A stretch of DNA of 42,835 nucleotides, taken from positions 1 through 42,835 of IMG/VR virus record IMGVR_UViG_3300023220_000359; one strand, 5' to 3'. This stretch comes from a virus. Below the pieces are notes generated by a model. It had not been told where the DNA came from, made no database searches, and saw nothing but the letters and a program-made list of their open reading frames with translations. The first letter of the stretch is position 1, and each line of letters begins with the position of its first letter. Shown piece by piece: positions 8,193 to 16,873 of the stretch. Both the position numbers and the translations under genes were made by a program.

Positions 8193-9027
8193 TTTAGCAG
8201 CAGTACAGACAAATAGAGGGCAAGCACCTCAGGCAGAAGCAGTACCGGTGGTACCAACGGTACCTGCAGTCGCACCAGCACCTGAAACACTAAGTCCACA
8301 ACACGGACAGACAATAGAGCAAGTAATGAATTCAGGTCTTCCAGGGCAACAGGCAGAAGTTCCGGCAGCAGAAGCAACACCAGCACCGGAAGCAGCGAAA
8401 GAAGTATTCAAAATTGGAACAGAATCTTTCGATAGTGTTTCTGAGGCACTGGAGTATGCACAGAAGTTGGATAGGGAAAAGCTAGAGCGAGACGCTTACG
8501 AATTGGGAAAAGAAGAGGCAACTCCGAAAAGTACCGAAGCTAAAGTAGATCCTGACGCAGAGTTCGACCAAAGAATGGCAGATCTAATGTTTGAAAATCC
8601 TGCCGAAGCTATTAAGCAAATTCGGGCCAAGGCAGTGCAGGATGCAGAGTCTACAGTAACTAAGAAGTCTGAAGCGCAACAGACTCAGGAGAAGACCTGG
8701 AACAAGTTCTACTCGGACAACAAGGACCTCACTCCGCACAAGGATATCGTTGATTTTATTCTGCAAAAAAACTGGAACACATTGAAAGTTATGCCTGGGG
8801 ATAAAGCGCTACAAAAACTATCCGAGCTAACCAAGACACGCATCGGGGAAATCGTAAGTAGTATGCGCACGGAAGAAGTTATCCCTTCAGGAAATGCACA
8901 AGTAACTTCTACGACGGGAGATCCAGTAGCTCAAGTGGTCCTTCCAAAACAAAAGCTTGATTTTACGCAGCAAATACGTAAACTAGGAAAAAGTCGTGCA
9001 GAGTTTAAGAAGCTTGCGCAAGGCTAA
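8176..9027 (+). CDS. Scaffolding protein
   Basis: 283 residues, ATG behind AAGGAGATACATA. The N-terminal 90 residues are Pro/Ala/Gln-rich and disordered. A short ordered piece follows (EVFKIGTESFDSVSEALEYAQ), then long acidic helices and a basic C-terminal helix (RKLGKSRAEFKKLAQG) like the coat-binding tail of scaffolds. Position immediately before the major capsid gene is the usual one. The protein guides prohead assembly from inside and is then lost. Confidence 0.75.
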   Translation: MSRADNLAAVQTNRGQAPQAEAVPVVPTVPAVAPAPETLSPQHGQTIEQVMNSGLPGQQAEVPAAEATPAPEAAKEVFKIGTESFDSVSEALEYAQKLDREKLERDAYELGKEEATPKSTEAKVDPDAEFDQRMADLMFENPAEAIKQIRAKAVQDAESTVTKKSEAQQTQEKTWNKFYSDNKDLTPHKDIVDFILQKNWNTLKVMPGDKALQKLSELTKTRIGEIVSSMRTEEVIPSGNAQVTSTTGDPVAQVVLPKQKLDFTQQIRKLGKSRAEFKKLAQG

Positions 9028-9028
9028 T

Positions 9029-9044
9029 GCACCAGTGAGGGTGC
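9029..9044 (+). promoter_or_regulatory. Hairpin between scaffold and major capsid genes
   Basis: GCACC (9029-9033) and GGTGC (9040-9044) pair around a 6-base loop, right after the scaffold stop and before the capsid ribosome site (AAGGAGG, 9061-9067). There is no U-tract, so it is more likely an mRNA stability or processing element that helps raise capsid expression than a terminator. Confidence 0.4.
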
Positions 9045-9072
9045 TAAAGAAAAGTTACTCAAGGAGGATTAA

Positions 9073-10017
9073 ATGAGTTTTACTTGGACTTTTGATGCGT
9101 CAACAGGTGTGTTCAAGAACCATGACCTGAGTGACCGGCTTCGTGTAGCTGCTATTGCTGAAACAAAGTTTATGCAGTTTGTACGTCCGGAACCTGGTTA
9201 TGGCAAAAAAATGGGTGAGAGTATTACAATTACTCGCGTCAGTAACATTACGGTTCCCACTAATGGACGTCTTGCAGAAAATGAAAGAATTCCAGAAGAT
9301 GAAATCGTACTAACTACTATCGCAGTAACTGTGACCGAGTGGGGCCGAAGCGTACCCTTCACTTCACTTACTCAGGATTTAGGTATCTTCGATATCGAGA
9401 ATATAATCCAGAGAAAGTTACGTGATCAGATGAGTCTCGTAATGGATAATGCTGCTGCTGATGCATTTCAAACTGCTAAAGTAAAAGCAATTCCAGACGG
9501 TATCTCAAGTATCGTTTTCGATACTGACGGTACTGCAAGTACTCAGGCTACAGTGAATCTGAATGTGTTCCACATAGAACAAATCAGAGACTTTATGTTC
9601 TCCACTTTGTTCGTACCACCTCTTGAAGGTGACGACTACATTGGACTCGTAAGTACCAAGGCCAAGCGTGGAATCATAAGTGATCCAGCCTGGGAGCAGT
9701 GGCACAAGTATACTGATCCTTCTGCCAAGTTTAATTCCGAGATTGGACGCCTGGAGAACATTCGTTTTATTGAAATAAATAACACGAATGCACTTTCTGG
9801 ATCTCTCGGACTTAATTCAGTACTTGGTGAGGCACTCGTCTTCGGTGAAGATTCGGTCGTAATGGCCGTAGCTGAAGATCCTGAATTGCGTGCAGCGATT
9901 CCACAGGATTTCGGACGACAGAAGAGTGTTGCCTGGTACGGGATCCTCGAATTTGGAATAGTTTGGGATACTGCCACTGCGGGCGAGGCCCGGATAGTTC
10001 ACGTTACGAGTTCGTAA
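9073..10017 (+). CDS. Major capsid protein, N4gp56 family-like
   Basis: 314 residues with a very strong ribosome site (AAGGAGGATTAA). N-terminus TKFMQFVRPEPGYGKKMG, then a strand-rich region VTVTEWGRSVPFTSLTQDLG, then the LRDQMSLVMDNAAADAF helix. This is the order seen in N4gp56-type HK97-fold capsid proteins. The C-terminus ends in beta strands (EFGIVWDTATAGEARIVHVT). It forms the icosahedral shell. Flanking hairpins (9029, 10589) and a predicted promoter at 10058 fit differential expression of the head genes. Confidence 0.85.
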   Translation: MSFTWTFDASTGVFKNHDLSDRLRVAAIAETKFMQFVRPEPGYGKKMGESITITRVSNITVPTNGRLAENERIPEDEIVLTTIAVTVTEWGRSVPFTSLTQDLGIFDIENIIQRKLRDQMSLVMDNAAADAFQTAKVKAIPDGISSIVFDTDGTASTQATVNLNVFHIEQIRDFMFSTLFVPPLEGDDYIGLVSTKAKRGIISDPAWEQWHKYTDPSAKFNSEIGRLENIRFIEINNTNALSGSLGLNSVLGEALVFGEDSVVMAVAEDPELRAAIPQDFGRQKSVAWYGILEFGIVWDTATAGEARIVHVTSS

Positions 10018-10057
10018 CCCAATGATTTCAATCACTTAGGGAGTGGTAGTAATATGT

Positions 10058-10086
10058 TTGATTGCTGAAAACCATAAACTTAAGAT
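10058..10086 (+). promoter_or_regulatory. Predicted sigma70-type promoter after the capsid gene
   Basis: TTGATT (10058-10063), a 17-base spacer and TAAGAT (10081-10086) lie in the 98-base gap downstream of the capsid gene, about 30 bases before the ATG at 10116. Matches to consensus are moderate (4 of 6 each). The same gap has a weak stem, CACT-TAGGG-AGTG, just after the capsid stop. Confidence 0.35.
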
Positions 10087-10115
10087 AGACTTAGAAAGTA
10101 AAAGAGGAGAATAAA

Positions 10116-10580
10116 ATGGCTTATACTGAAGAAATTGGAGACTATCTAGTTCCCAACATTCCTCTGGCAACTACAACTGCTGGAGTATTGCGGGAAATGG
10201 ATATCGGTGCAGCTTCTGCAGATCACGGAGAAATGCTCTGTGTCCGTAGATGTATGGTAGCTCGCGCAAAGTTTACTCTCGTAGGAGAAGCAGCTGGTGG
10301 TAGTGCTACAGCCCCTACAGTAGTTTTCACGCGAAGACCTACTCCACTGAGTGCTACTGGTGAGGTAGTCATTGCTACACTTACAATTCCTGACACTACG
10401 GCAGTAGGGAAAACAGTGTTTAAGGATTTCGATCCTGTAACTCTGGAAGTAGGAGATAGTGTAGAAATTGCACACACTGTTGGAGTTACGGGTCCAACTG
10501 GACAAGGGTTTTGGTCACTAAAACTGATCCCGATGCCGGAAGATGCTCGTAACGAAGGTGACATGATCGAATCTGCATAA
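10116..10580 (+). CDS. Head decoration/virion structural protein
   Basis: 154 residues, ATG behind AGAGGAGA. Beta-rich composition with strands such as EVVIATLTIPDTTAVGKTVF and a Gly/Thr loop VGVTGPTGQGFWSLKL, typical of single-domain beta-sandwich virion proteins. It follows the capsid gene directly, the usual place for decoration or head-fibre proteins. No enzymatic motif. It is followed by a hairpin at 10589. Confidence 0.6.
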   Translation: MAYTEEIGDYLVPNIPLATTTAGVLREMDIGAASADHGEMLCVRRCMVARAKFTLVGEAAGGSATAPTVVFTRRPTPLSATGEVVIATLTIPDTTAVGKTVFKDFDPVTLEVGDSVEIAHTVGVTGPTGQGFWSLKLIPMPEDARNEGDMIESA

Positions 10581-10588
10581 AAAACGTT

Positions 10589-10609
10589 AGGGGGAGCTAA
10601 CACTCCCCT
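10589..10609 (+). terminator. Hairpin, possible attenuating terminator
   Basis: AGGGG(G)AG (10589-10596) pairs with CTCCCCT (10603-10609) around CTAACA, with one bulged G, followed by GAAAATTT. The stem is strong but the T-run is short, so partial termination or mRNA 3'-end protection after the capsid/decoration genes is more likely than full stop. Confidence 0.55.
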
Positions 10610-10628
10610 GAAAATTTAGGAGGCAAGA

Positions 10629-10982
10629 ATGGCTGATTTAGTAGCTGCAGATCTTACGTACACTGCACTAGAACCCCTTGATGGGACTATTAGTTCTGAT
10701 GGACGTAGACGCAGAGTATTTAAAATTACTACTGCTGCAGGAGAATATCCTACAGGAGGACTTCCCCTTGATAATGGTAAGTTAGGCACGCCTAATTCTC
10801 TGGAAGCTTTACGAATTCTGGAGGGTGACGTAGCAGATCCATTACTAACTTACGAGTGGGACAAGTCTGCTAATACAATCTTTGTGAAAGAGGATGACGG
10901 TACAAGTGGTGTTCCAGCGCAGCATGCCAATGCTACATTCACCAGTCCGGATGAGTTGATTGTAGAGGCAGTAGGCTGGTAG
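10629..10982 (+). CDS. Virion structural protein, small
   Basis: 117 residues behind AGGAGGCAAG. Beta-strand-rich, with RRRRVFKITTAAGEYPTGGL and ending SPDELIVEAVGW. Resembles small phage head-completion or decoration proteins by composition and place. No specific family recognised. Confidence 0.55.
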   Translation: MADLVAADLTYTALEPLDGTISSDGRRRRVFKITTAAGEYPTGGLPLDNGKLGTPNSLEALRILEGDVADPLLTYEWDKSANTIFVKEDDGTSGVPAQHANATFTSPDELIVEAVGW

Positions 10983-11020
10983 AATCGAGCAAGGCCGGGC
11001 AACAACAAGGAGAAACAACA

Positions 11021-11356
11021 GTGCAAAAGTTTGATTTAGTTACACATAAAAGAAATAAAAAAGGAATACTTACAGGCACCAACCACTACCGACTTCATAT
11101 TAAAGGGAATAGCTGGAAGTTTGAACGTCCTCCAGGTTCTGGAAATATGTATTCCTTAGGTGGAGACTTAATGGAAGGAACACTTCTGGAAGAGCAGAAA
11201 AATGCAGCAGCTAAAGCTAAGGCAGAAACTGAAGCACTGGAGAAACTGGTTGTAGAAGTTAAGGAAGAACCCAAAGTACTAAAGACAGAGGCTGTAGAAC
11301 CAATACTGCAAACTAAAGCTATAAAGCCAAGACTTACTGCAGAGAAAGTAAAGTAA
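11021..11356 (+). CDS. Hypothetical virion-region protein
   Basis: 111 residues, GTG start behind AAGGAG. The N-terminal half looks like a small beta domain (HYRLHIKGNSWKFERPPGSG, NMYSLGG); the C-terminal half is a Lys/Glu/Ala helical or disordered tail. Function not recognised. It joins the next gene without a gap. Confidence 0.5.
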   Translation: MQKFDLVTHKRNKKGILTGTNHYRLHIKGNSWKFERPPGSGNMYSLGGDLMEGTLLEEQKNAAAKAKAETEALEKLVVEVKEEPKVLKTEAVEPILQTKAIKPRLTAEKVK

Positions 11357-11821
11357 GTGGGAGAGGCAATTAAAGTTTACAGGAAAACTTTCACTGTAAC
11401 TCCTACAGTAGACACTTCTATATATGCTGCTGGAGACGCAGTAGATGGACTTCAAAGTATTATTGATGTAGGCAGGAGTGCTGATCAATCTGGTGTAATT
11501 GAACAAATTAGTATCGTAGATGCTTCAGGACAGGATGCACCACTGGATCTGGTATTCTATCAGAGTGCAGTTACTGCCGGGACAGACAATGTTGCTTACG
11601 ATCCCTCAGAAGTTGACCTTAAAGAGAGTGTCGGAAGTGTGAGTGTTCTTGCTGCGGATTATTCTACGTTAGCTAATAACAGTGTAGCTACTGTGAATCC
11701 TAATTTTCAGTTTCAATTTGAAACTACTTCTACACTAAGATTCCAAATAGTATCTAGAGGAACTCCAACTTATGCAGGGGCAAACGACCTACAGGTTCGT
11801 TTCGTGATTAAACAAGACTAG
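11357..11821 (+). CDS. Virion structural protein
   Basis: 154 residues from GTG 11357, directly following the previous stop. Beta-rich and low in Cys (IDVGRSADQSGVIEQISIVD, then DLVFYQSAVTAGTDN), consistent with a beta-sandwich decoration or fibre subunit. No enzymatic residues. It is followed by AGGAGG for the next gene. Confidence 0.6.
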   Translation: MGEAIKVYRKTFTVTPTVDTSIYAAGDAVDGLQSIIDVGRSADQSGVIEQISIVDASGQDAPLDLVFYQSAVTAGTDNVAYDPSEVDLKESVGSVSVLAADYSTLANNSVATVNPNFQFQFETTSTLRFQIVSRGTPTYAGANDLQVRFVIKQD

Positions 11822-11829
11822 GAGGCTAA

Positions 11830-12702
11830 GTGTCTAAAGATGCGATTAAAACAGTCACTAGTTCAGATAATTCTGCTACAGATCAAGATTATACTTCAGT
11901 TACAGGTACCGACTTTACTGTTTCAGGAATCCCTAAGCGAGCTGCGGATGTAAATAATTTAGCTTTCCCATTTAATTTAGAAGTTCAAAGAGGCAATGTA
12001 GAAGGATTCACAGCTCGTCGAGTAGTGGGGAAGGTTCTTGGAGTAACATCATTAATTAGGCATACCGTTTGGACAGGTGGGATTGTAACATTTGCATTTC
12101 CTTCAGTCGCTGCAGTAATAAGCATTTTTTCAGATAATGCAAATGACACACTTTTAGGGACGGGTGCAAGAACTCTTTTTATTGAGGGAGTAGATGGGTC
12201 GGGAAACTTTATTACAGAGGCAGTTAATCTCAATGGAACTTCCCCAGTTACTTCTGTTAGTACTTTTCTTCGCCTTAATGTTTGCAGGGTTTCTGTTGTT
12301 GGTTCAACGGGAAGAAATGAAGGAACTATTACGATGGATATCGGGGCAATTCGTATTGGCAGGATTTTACCCGAAGAAAATACTATGTTTAATACAATCT
12401 TTAGTGTTCCAAATAATAGAAAAGCGTATGTCTTCGGGGGAAGTTCCTCGATACTCGAAGACTTACTAGCTACAGGTATAAAACAAGGCCAGCTTTTTTT
12501 AGATGTATTTCCATCAAGTCAGCCATTCTTTGAGATAAAAGTTTTTACCCTTCAGTCAGATGGAACAGGTAAATCAGTCTTTGAGTTACCTTTCCCTATA
12601 GTTCTTAATGCTGGAGATGATGTAATAGCTACAGTTATTGCACATAAAAATGATACTACATTTGCAGTTGAATTAGACATACTGGTGGAGGATACTTCAT
12701 AA
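11830..12702 (+). CDS. Virion structural protein (fibre/decoration)
   Basis: 290 residues, GTG behind AGGAGGCTAA. Thr/Ser/Gly/Val-rich with repeated beta strands: TLFIEGVDGSGNFITEAVNL, then TGRNEGTITMDIGAIRIGRI. The C-terminus is a possible jelly roll (ELPFPIVLNAGDDVIATVIA). No catalytic motif. The gene overlaps the LamG protein that follows, suggesting one surface structure. AT content is visibly higher than in the capsid gene. Confidence 0.6.
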   Translation: MSKDAIKTVTSSDNSATDQDYTSVTGTDFTVSGIPKRAADVNNLAFPFNLEVQRGNVEGFTARRVVGKVLGVTSLIRHTVWTGGIVTFAFPSVAAVISIFSDNANDTLLGTGARTLFIEGVDGSGNFITEAVNLNGTSPVTSVSTFLRLNVCRVSVVGSTGRNEGTITMDIGAIRIGRILPEENTMFNTIFSVPNNRKAYVFGGSSSILEDLLATGIKQGQLFLDVFPSSQPFFEIKVFTLQSDGTGKSVFELPFPIVLNAGDDVIATVIAHKNDTTFAVELDILVEDTS

Positions 12703-13625
12703 TGGCATTGATTGAATTTCCTACAGAAGCTTTTGAAAAGATCATAGATTCTCAAGGTAATACTACATTTACTGGATGGATTCTAAGTCTTAATGAAGCA
12801 ACTAGTGCAGCAAAATGGCTAATTCAAAGAGAGACAAAATCTGGGGGCATGATTTTTATTGACTATGCCTCTCAGAAATTTGATCAAGTATTTGATGATA
12901 GGGTTGCTTTATTCGCAACTATTCCTTTTGTAAATCAGCTTAGTATTCAATTTGATGGAAACAATGATCGTGTGGTTATAACAAATGATACCACTATCGA
13001 CTTTGAAAATAATGTAGCATTCACTGCGAGTATGTGGGTTAAGACTACCGATGCAGTATGGACTGCGATGGAGAAAACTGTTACAAATAGAGGTTATCAA
13101 ATAAACCGATCAGGACAAAGATTAGTTTATGAACTCAGAGCTTCAGGTACTGGTGATCGAATTAGAGTTCGAGAGAATGCCGATAACAGTGTACTTGTAG
13201 ATGGATCATGGCATCACATAGCAGTAACATATGATGGTTCAATTACTGCTGCCGGTGTTACACTCTACATTGATGCAGTTGCGCAAGCCGTAAATATACA
13301 AAATGATACGCTTGTAGGAACTACATTAAACGCAGGAGATCTCACTTTAGGTGCCAGTACTGGAGGTGGTGATGAGTTCGCAGGTAATATGGATGAACCA
13401 AGCATATGGCGCAGAGAACTTACTTCAATTGAAATTACTGCAATCTATAATCTAGGTTTCCCAGTTGATCTTCTACTTGCAGAACCCCTCAATTTAGAGA
13501 TGTGGCTCAGAAATGGCGACGGAGATATTTTTCCAAACATTTTAGATCAGACTCTTAATGCAAATGATGGAGTCATGACAGATATGGTAGCAGGAAATAT
13601 TGAAGGTACAGTCCCAGGAGAATAA
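12702..13625 (+). CDS. LamG/concanavalin-like domain virion protein
   Basis: 307 residues. Residues about 80-250 have the LamG-like beta-sandwich pattern: SIQFDGNNDRVVI, then FTASMWVKTTDAVWTAMEK, WHHIAVTYDGSITAAGVTLY and MDEPSIWRRELTSIEITAIY. These modules bind carbohydrate or protein ligands; on a virion they usually serve attachment or decoration. N-terminal residues 1-75 likely anchor it. It lies just before the tail adaptor genes. Confidence 0.78.
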   Translation: MALIEFPTEAFEKIIDSQGNTTFTGWILSLNEATSAAKWLIQRETKSGGMIFIDYASQKFDQVFDDRVALFATIPFVNQLSIQFDGNNDRVVITNDTTIDFENNVAFTASMWVKTTDAVWTAMEKTVTNRGYQINRSGQRLVYELRASGTGDRIRVRENADNSVLVDGSWHHIAVTYDGSITAAGVTLYIDAVAQAVNIQNDTLVGTTLNAGDLTLGASTGGGDEFAGNMDEPSIWRRELTSIEITAIYNLGFPVDLLLAEPLNLEMWLRNGDGDIFPNILDQTLNANDGVMTDMVAGNIEGTVPGE

Positions 13626-13627
13626 TT

Positions 13628-13969
13628 ATGCGGGCAGGAATTGATATTAAAGAGCTTAAACTTTCCGGTAACGTGTTAAGTGGTTCAAGTCTTAAAATGG
13701 AATATATTCCTAGAAAGGGGAAGATGAGTACTATAGTATCTTTCGTTGGTGAAGTTCCCCCACAGGATGATGCTTGCGCTATACTTATATGGGATCAAGG
13801 AGGCACTAAAGAAAAGGCGATTTGGATTATCCAGGGACAGTCTAAAATGCCTTTTAATCAAAAATTCAGGGGACATAATGGAGTCAAAAAACTTACTCTT
13901 TCTTTGGATAATAATTCCGTGGGGACTATTTCTATGTCCGCTTATGTTAAGATATTAGAAGAGGTTTGA
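13628..13969 (+). CDS. Small virion-region hypothetical protein
   Basis: 113 residues, ATG two bases after the previous stop with weak ribosome signal (AGGAGAATAATT). Beta-rich, with charged loops (KEKAIWIIQGQSKMPFNQKF). No known domain; probably a partner of the LamG protein or a minor virion component. An antisense and a +frame ORF in the same place are shadows. Confidence 0.5.
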   Translation: MRAGIDIKELKLSGNVLSGSSLKMEYIPRKGKMSTIVSFVGEVPPQDDACAILIWDQGGTKEKAIWIIQGQSKMPFNQKFRGHNGVKKLTLSLDNNSVGTISMSAYVKILEEV

Positions 13970-13970
13970 T

Positions 13971-15287
13971 ATGGCTAACTTTCGAAATACAAACGACTTA
14001 AAGAAAGATGCTCTGGAAAGAGCTGGGGAACTTACTACTGGAACTTCTGACTTTAATACTCGGGCAACGAAATACCTCAATGATGCCTATCAAGGATTGT
14101 TCGCTGGGGGATCCGAATTCGGAGTAGATATGGATGAGTTCTGGATCTGGGCTAAAGCACCAAGACCAGTGATCCTTACATTGCAACCCGCCTTTGAGAC
14201 AGGGACTGTTACTTTGACGAAAGGTTCCACGGATGGAACATTTTCTTCTGCTCCGACTGCATCACGACTGGGTGACTACCTTAAGATGGAAGCTCGGGAA
14301 GAATACTTCAGGATTCGGGCACACACTGCAGGAGCTACAGCTTTCGAAATTGATGAAAATTATACGGAAGATTCCGGTACTTTTAATTTTAGAAGTATTC
14401 CTCTGGAGTACGAACTTTCAGACGACTTACTTTATATAGATTCTACGAATAACAGATTTCCATTCAGGGATACTGCAAGTACCAGACTTACTGCCACTTT
14501 GGTAAATGGCGTATACAGTACTAGTGAGTTTAGTACCATGCTCAAGACACAGTTGGAACTGATTGGTGCACAGACTTACGCTGTCTCCTTTTCTGTGGTC
14601 AACAGACAGTTTACTATTTCTTCAGATGGAGCTACTTTCTTCCTGGATTTCGTTACTGGAAATTCTCTCGCACAGAGTGTTGGGGCACTTATGGGCTACG
14701 ACATTCTGGATTTTTCTGGATCAGTCTCTTACACTGCGACTAACTCCCTCAATGCTATATATAGAATTTTTAGGCCGCTGGCAGTGTATCGAAACATAGA
14801 TCCGAATCAGTTCTTCTTCGAAGGAATAAATTCTTTCTCACACTTCCGGGGATTTGCACATAATACTCCTACAGAACAAGGTAAGATCTTTGCTATTGAT
14901 TATAATACTTTAATCAGACAATTCCCTCTTACGCAGCTAACTCAGGGAACTCCAGACAAATTTGCTGAAGTGGAGCTTAGGGAGAATGGTGTAGCAAAGC
15001 TTCGCTTTAATAGATTTCCGAGTAGAGAAACCAGGGTAGAGATTGAATACATTCCGCTGCCTGCTGACTTACAAGATAACGCGCAATCTGTACCTCTGGT
15101 ACCTAGAGGATTTAGACCCTACCTGATGCATGCTGCAGCTTACTACCTGATGCTGGATAAATCGGACAATAGAGCTAATACTGAATTTACTTTAGCACAG
15201 ACAAAACTTAATGGAATGATTAGAGCTAATAGAAGTACTCTCAAACAAGCTTCAAATAATTTTGCAAGATTAATTCCGAGGCGCTAA
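13971..15287 (+). CDS. Tail adaptor / head-tail connector (T7 gp11, P22 gp4-like)
   Basis: 438 residues. The helical start (NTNDLKKDALERAGELTTGT, then ATKYLNDAYQGLF) and helical C-terminus (HAAAYYLMLDKSDNRANTEF, then KLNGMIRANR) flank long beta-rich middle parts. The split-helical plan with an enlarged central insert matches tubular/adaptor proteins that close the portal. It stands directly before the tail propeller protein, as expected. The extra central region (about residues 60-330) is longer than in T7-like adaptors. Confidence 0.65.
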   Translation: MANFRNTNDLKKDALERAGELTTGTSDFNTRATKYLNDAYQGLFAGGSEFGVDMDEFWIWAKAPRPVILTLQPAFETGTVTLTKGSTDGTFSSAPTASRLGDYLKMEAREEYFRIRAHTAGATAFEIDENYTEDSGTFNFRSIPLEYELSDDLLYIDSTNNRFPFRDTASTRLTATLVNGVYSTSEFSTMLKTQLELIGAQTYAVSFSVVNRQFTISSDGATFFLDFVTGNSLAQSVGALMGYDILDFSGSVSYTATNSLNAIYRIFRPLAVYRNIDPNQFFFEGINSFSHFRGFAHNTPTEQGKIFAIDYNTLIRQFPLTQLTQGTPDKFAEVELRENGVAKLRFNRFPSRETRVEIEYIPLPADLQDNAQSVPLVPRGFRPYLMHAAAYYLMLDKSDNRANTEFTLAQTKLNGMIRANRSTLKQASNNFARLIPRR

Positions 15288-16873
15288 TGGCTTATGTAGG
15301 ACAAGCAGTAGATATTCCACTAGGGCAACAAGGATTACTCACTGATATTCCTCAGACACAGATTCCATTTACTGCACTGACTCTAGCGAATAACATAAGA
15401 TATAATGTAGGGGGAATAGATAAAGCTCCAGGCAGTATTAAATTCAACTCTACGGCACTGGATTCAGGGGCAGGAATCATAGCACTGCAGGACTGGTTTC
15501 CTACTCCATCACTACAGAGACTCATTGCAGTCACAGATACAGGGAAAGTGTTTAGGGATACTGGAGACGGTAGCTTCACTGCGGGAGTGGCTATTGATTC
15601 AGGATTTGGAAGCCCTAACACTGACTTTATGTTTGTAGAAGCGGGGAATGAAGTCGCTGCAAATAATCGAAGGTTATTCTTTTTCTCTTCTACCAGACAG
15701 CTAAGTACCATAGATGGAGATGCTACTACTGTAGTGAATGTTACTAATCCTGCGGCAGACTGGAGTGCAACTAACTTTCCTACTGGAGGATTCGTATTCA
15801 AGGATCGATTGATTGCTTTCGGTAACGCTAACGATCAGCACCGTCTCTATATCAGTCCTGCGGCAGACCATACAGAATTCGTCACTGGAGTCACTACTCT
15901 TCCAGTATTTCCTGGAGAACAAGACAGACTAGTTGTAGGAATAGTCTATAAGGGTAAGGCGTTTCTCTTTAAATCTCCTACAGGAGTTTACTTCCTGGAT
16001 GACAGGGGAAGTAACACTGCGACAGACTGGACAATACAAAGAGTAGACTCTGCCTTCGGTATTGCTTCACCGCACGCAATAATTCAGGTACTGGACGATC
16101 TGATACTGGGAAATTCTACAGGAGGAATCACTTCACTTCAGGCAACTCAGGCATTCGGTGATGTACGTTCCGGAGATATTCTGGCTAATGCCAAGATTGA
16201 AGACTTTGTGCGTAGGCAGTTCAGCAAGACAGGCACTTCCAGTTTGCAGAGCATCTACTATGAAGAAAAGAAATTAGCTTACTTCACGTATCGCACTTCG
16301 GGATCTTCAGTTCAGAATAATATGATAGTAATTGATGTAAATCAGACTACACCTAGAATTTCTATAAATACACGAGATGCAGCTAATGTACTTGCATTAC
16401 GCAGAGACAGTGACGGGATCAAGAGACCTATCCGGGGAGACGATAACGGATTCGTATTCCTAATGGATCAGGAGAGTATTTTCTCGGTGAATGGAAATGC
16501 TTACGTAGGGGAGTTTCAAACTCCAGACATTGACTTCTCGGAACTTAACCCAACTCTTGCCACAAGAAATAAAATATTTGACTTTTTGAGTATTACTTTT
16601 ACGCAACGAAGTAATACCCCTATTTCAGTACAAGTATTCATTGATGGAACAGCCATAGAGACGATACAATTTGCACAGAGTGCAGCAGCTGCTTTGGGTA
16701 CTTTTGTACTGGATACTGACATACTAGGCGAACTCACTGTCGTATCTTCAAGAAAACAATTGCATGGAGTAGGCAGGAGAATACGATTGAAGATATTTAA
16801 TACAGATACTACAGAGTTTAATCTGGAAAATTTACAGATAGAATTTCGTTTAGGGGATGAGGGAGAGAGATAA
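15287..16873 (+). CDS. Tail tube/stabilisation beta-propeller protein (P22 gp10 / T7 gp12-like)
   Basis: 528 residues, TAATG coupled. N-terminus LANNIRYNVGGIDKAPGSIK is the classic start of podovirus tail nozzle proteins. Repeating propeller blades follow (FVFKDRLIAFGNANDQHRLY, GKAFLFKSPTGVYFLDD, and DDNGFVFLMDQESIFSVNG). The protein forms the distal tail tube onto which fibres attach and through which DNA leaves. Confidence 0.8.
   Translation: MAYVGQAVDIPLGQQGLLTDIPQTQIPFTALTLANNIRYNVGGIDKAPGSIKFNSTALDSGAGIIALQDWFPTPSLQRLIAVTDTGKVFRDTGDGSFTAGVAIDSGFGSPNTDFMFVEAGNEVAANNRRLFFFSSTRQLSTIDGDATTVVNVTNPAADWSATNFPTGGFVFKDRLIAFGNANDQHRLYISPAADHTEFVTGVTTLPVFPGEQDRLVVGIVYKGKAFLFKSPTGVYFLDDRGSNTATDWTIQRVDSAFGIASPHAIIQVLDDLILGNSTGGITSLQATQAFGDVRSGDILANAKIEDFVRRQFSKTGTSSLQSIYYEEKKLAYFTYRTSGSSVQNNMIVIDVNQTTPRISINTRDAANVLALRRDSDGIKRPIRGDDNGFVFLMDQESIFSVNGNAYVGEFQTPDIDFSELNPTLATRNKIFDFLSITFTQRSNTPISVQVFIDGTAIETIQFAQSAAAALGTFVLDTDILGELTVVSSRKQLHGVGRRIRLKIFNTDTTEFNLENLQIEFRLGDEGER

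Noticed and set aside
15352-15801. 149-residue antisense ORF within the tail propeller gene
   Set aside because: Shadow of a clearly recognised tail protein; no start signal.
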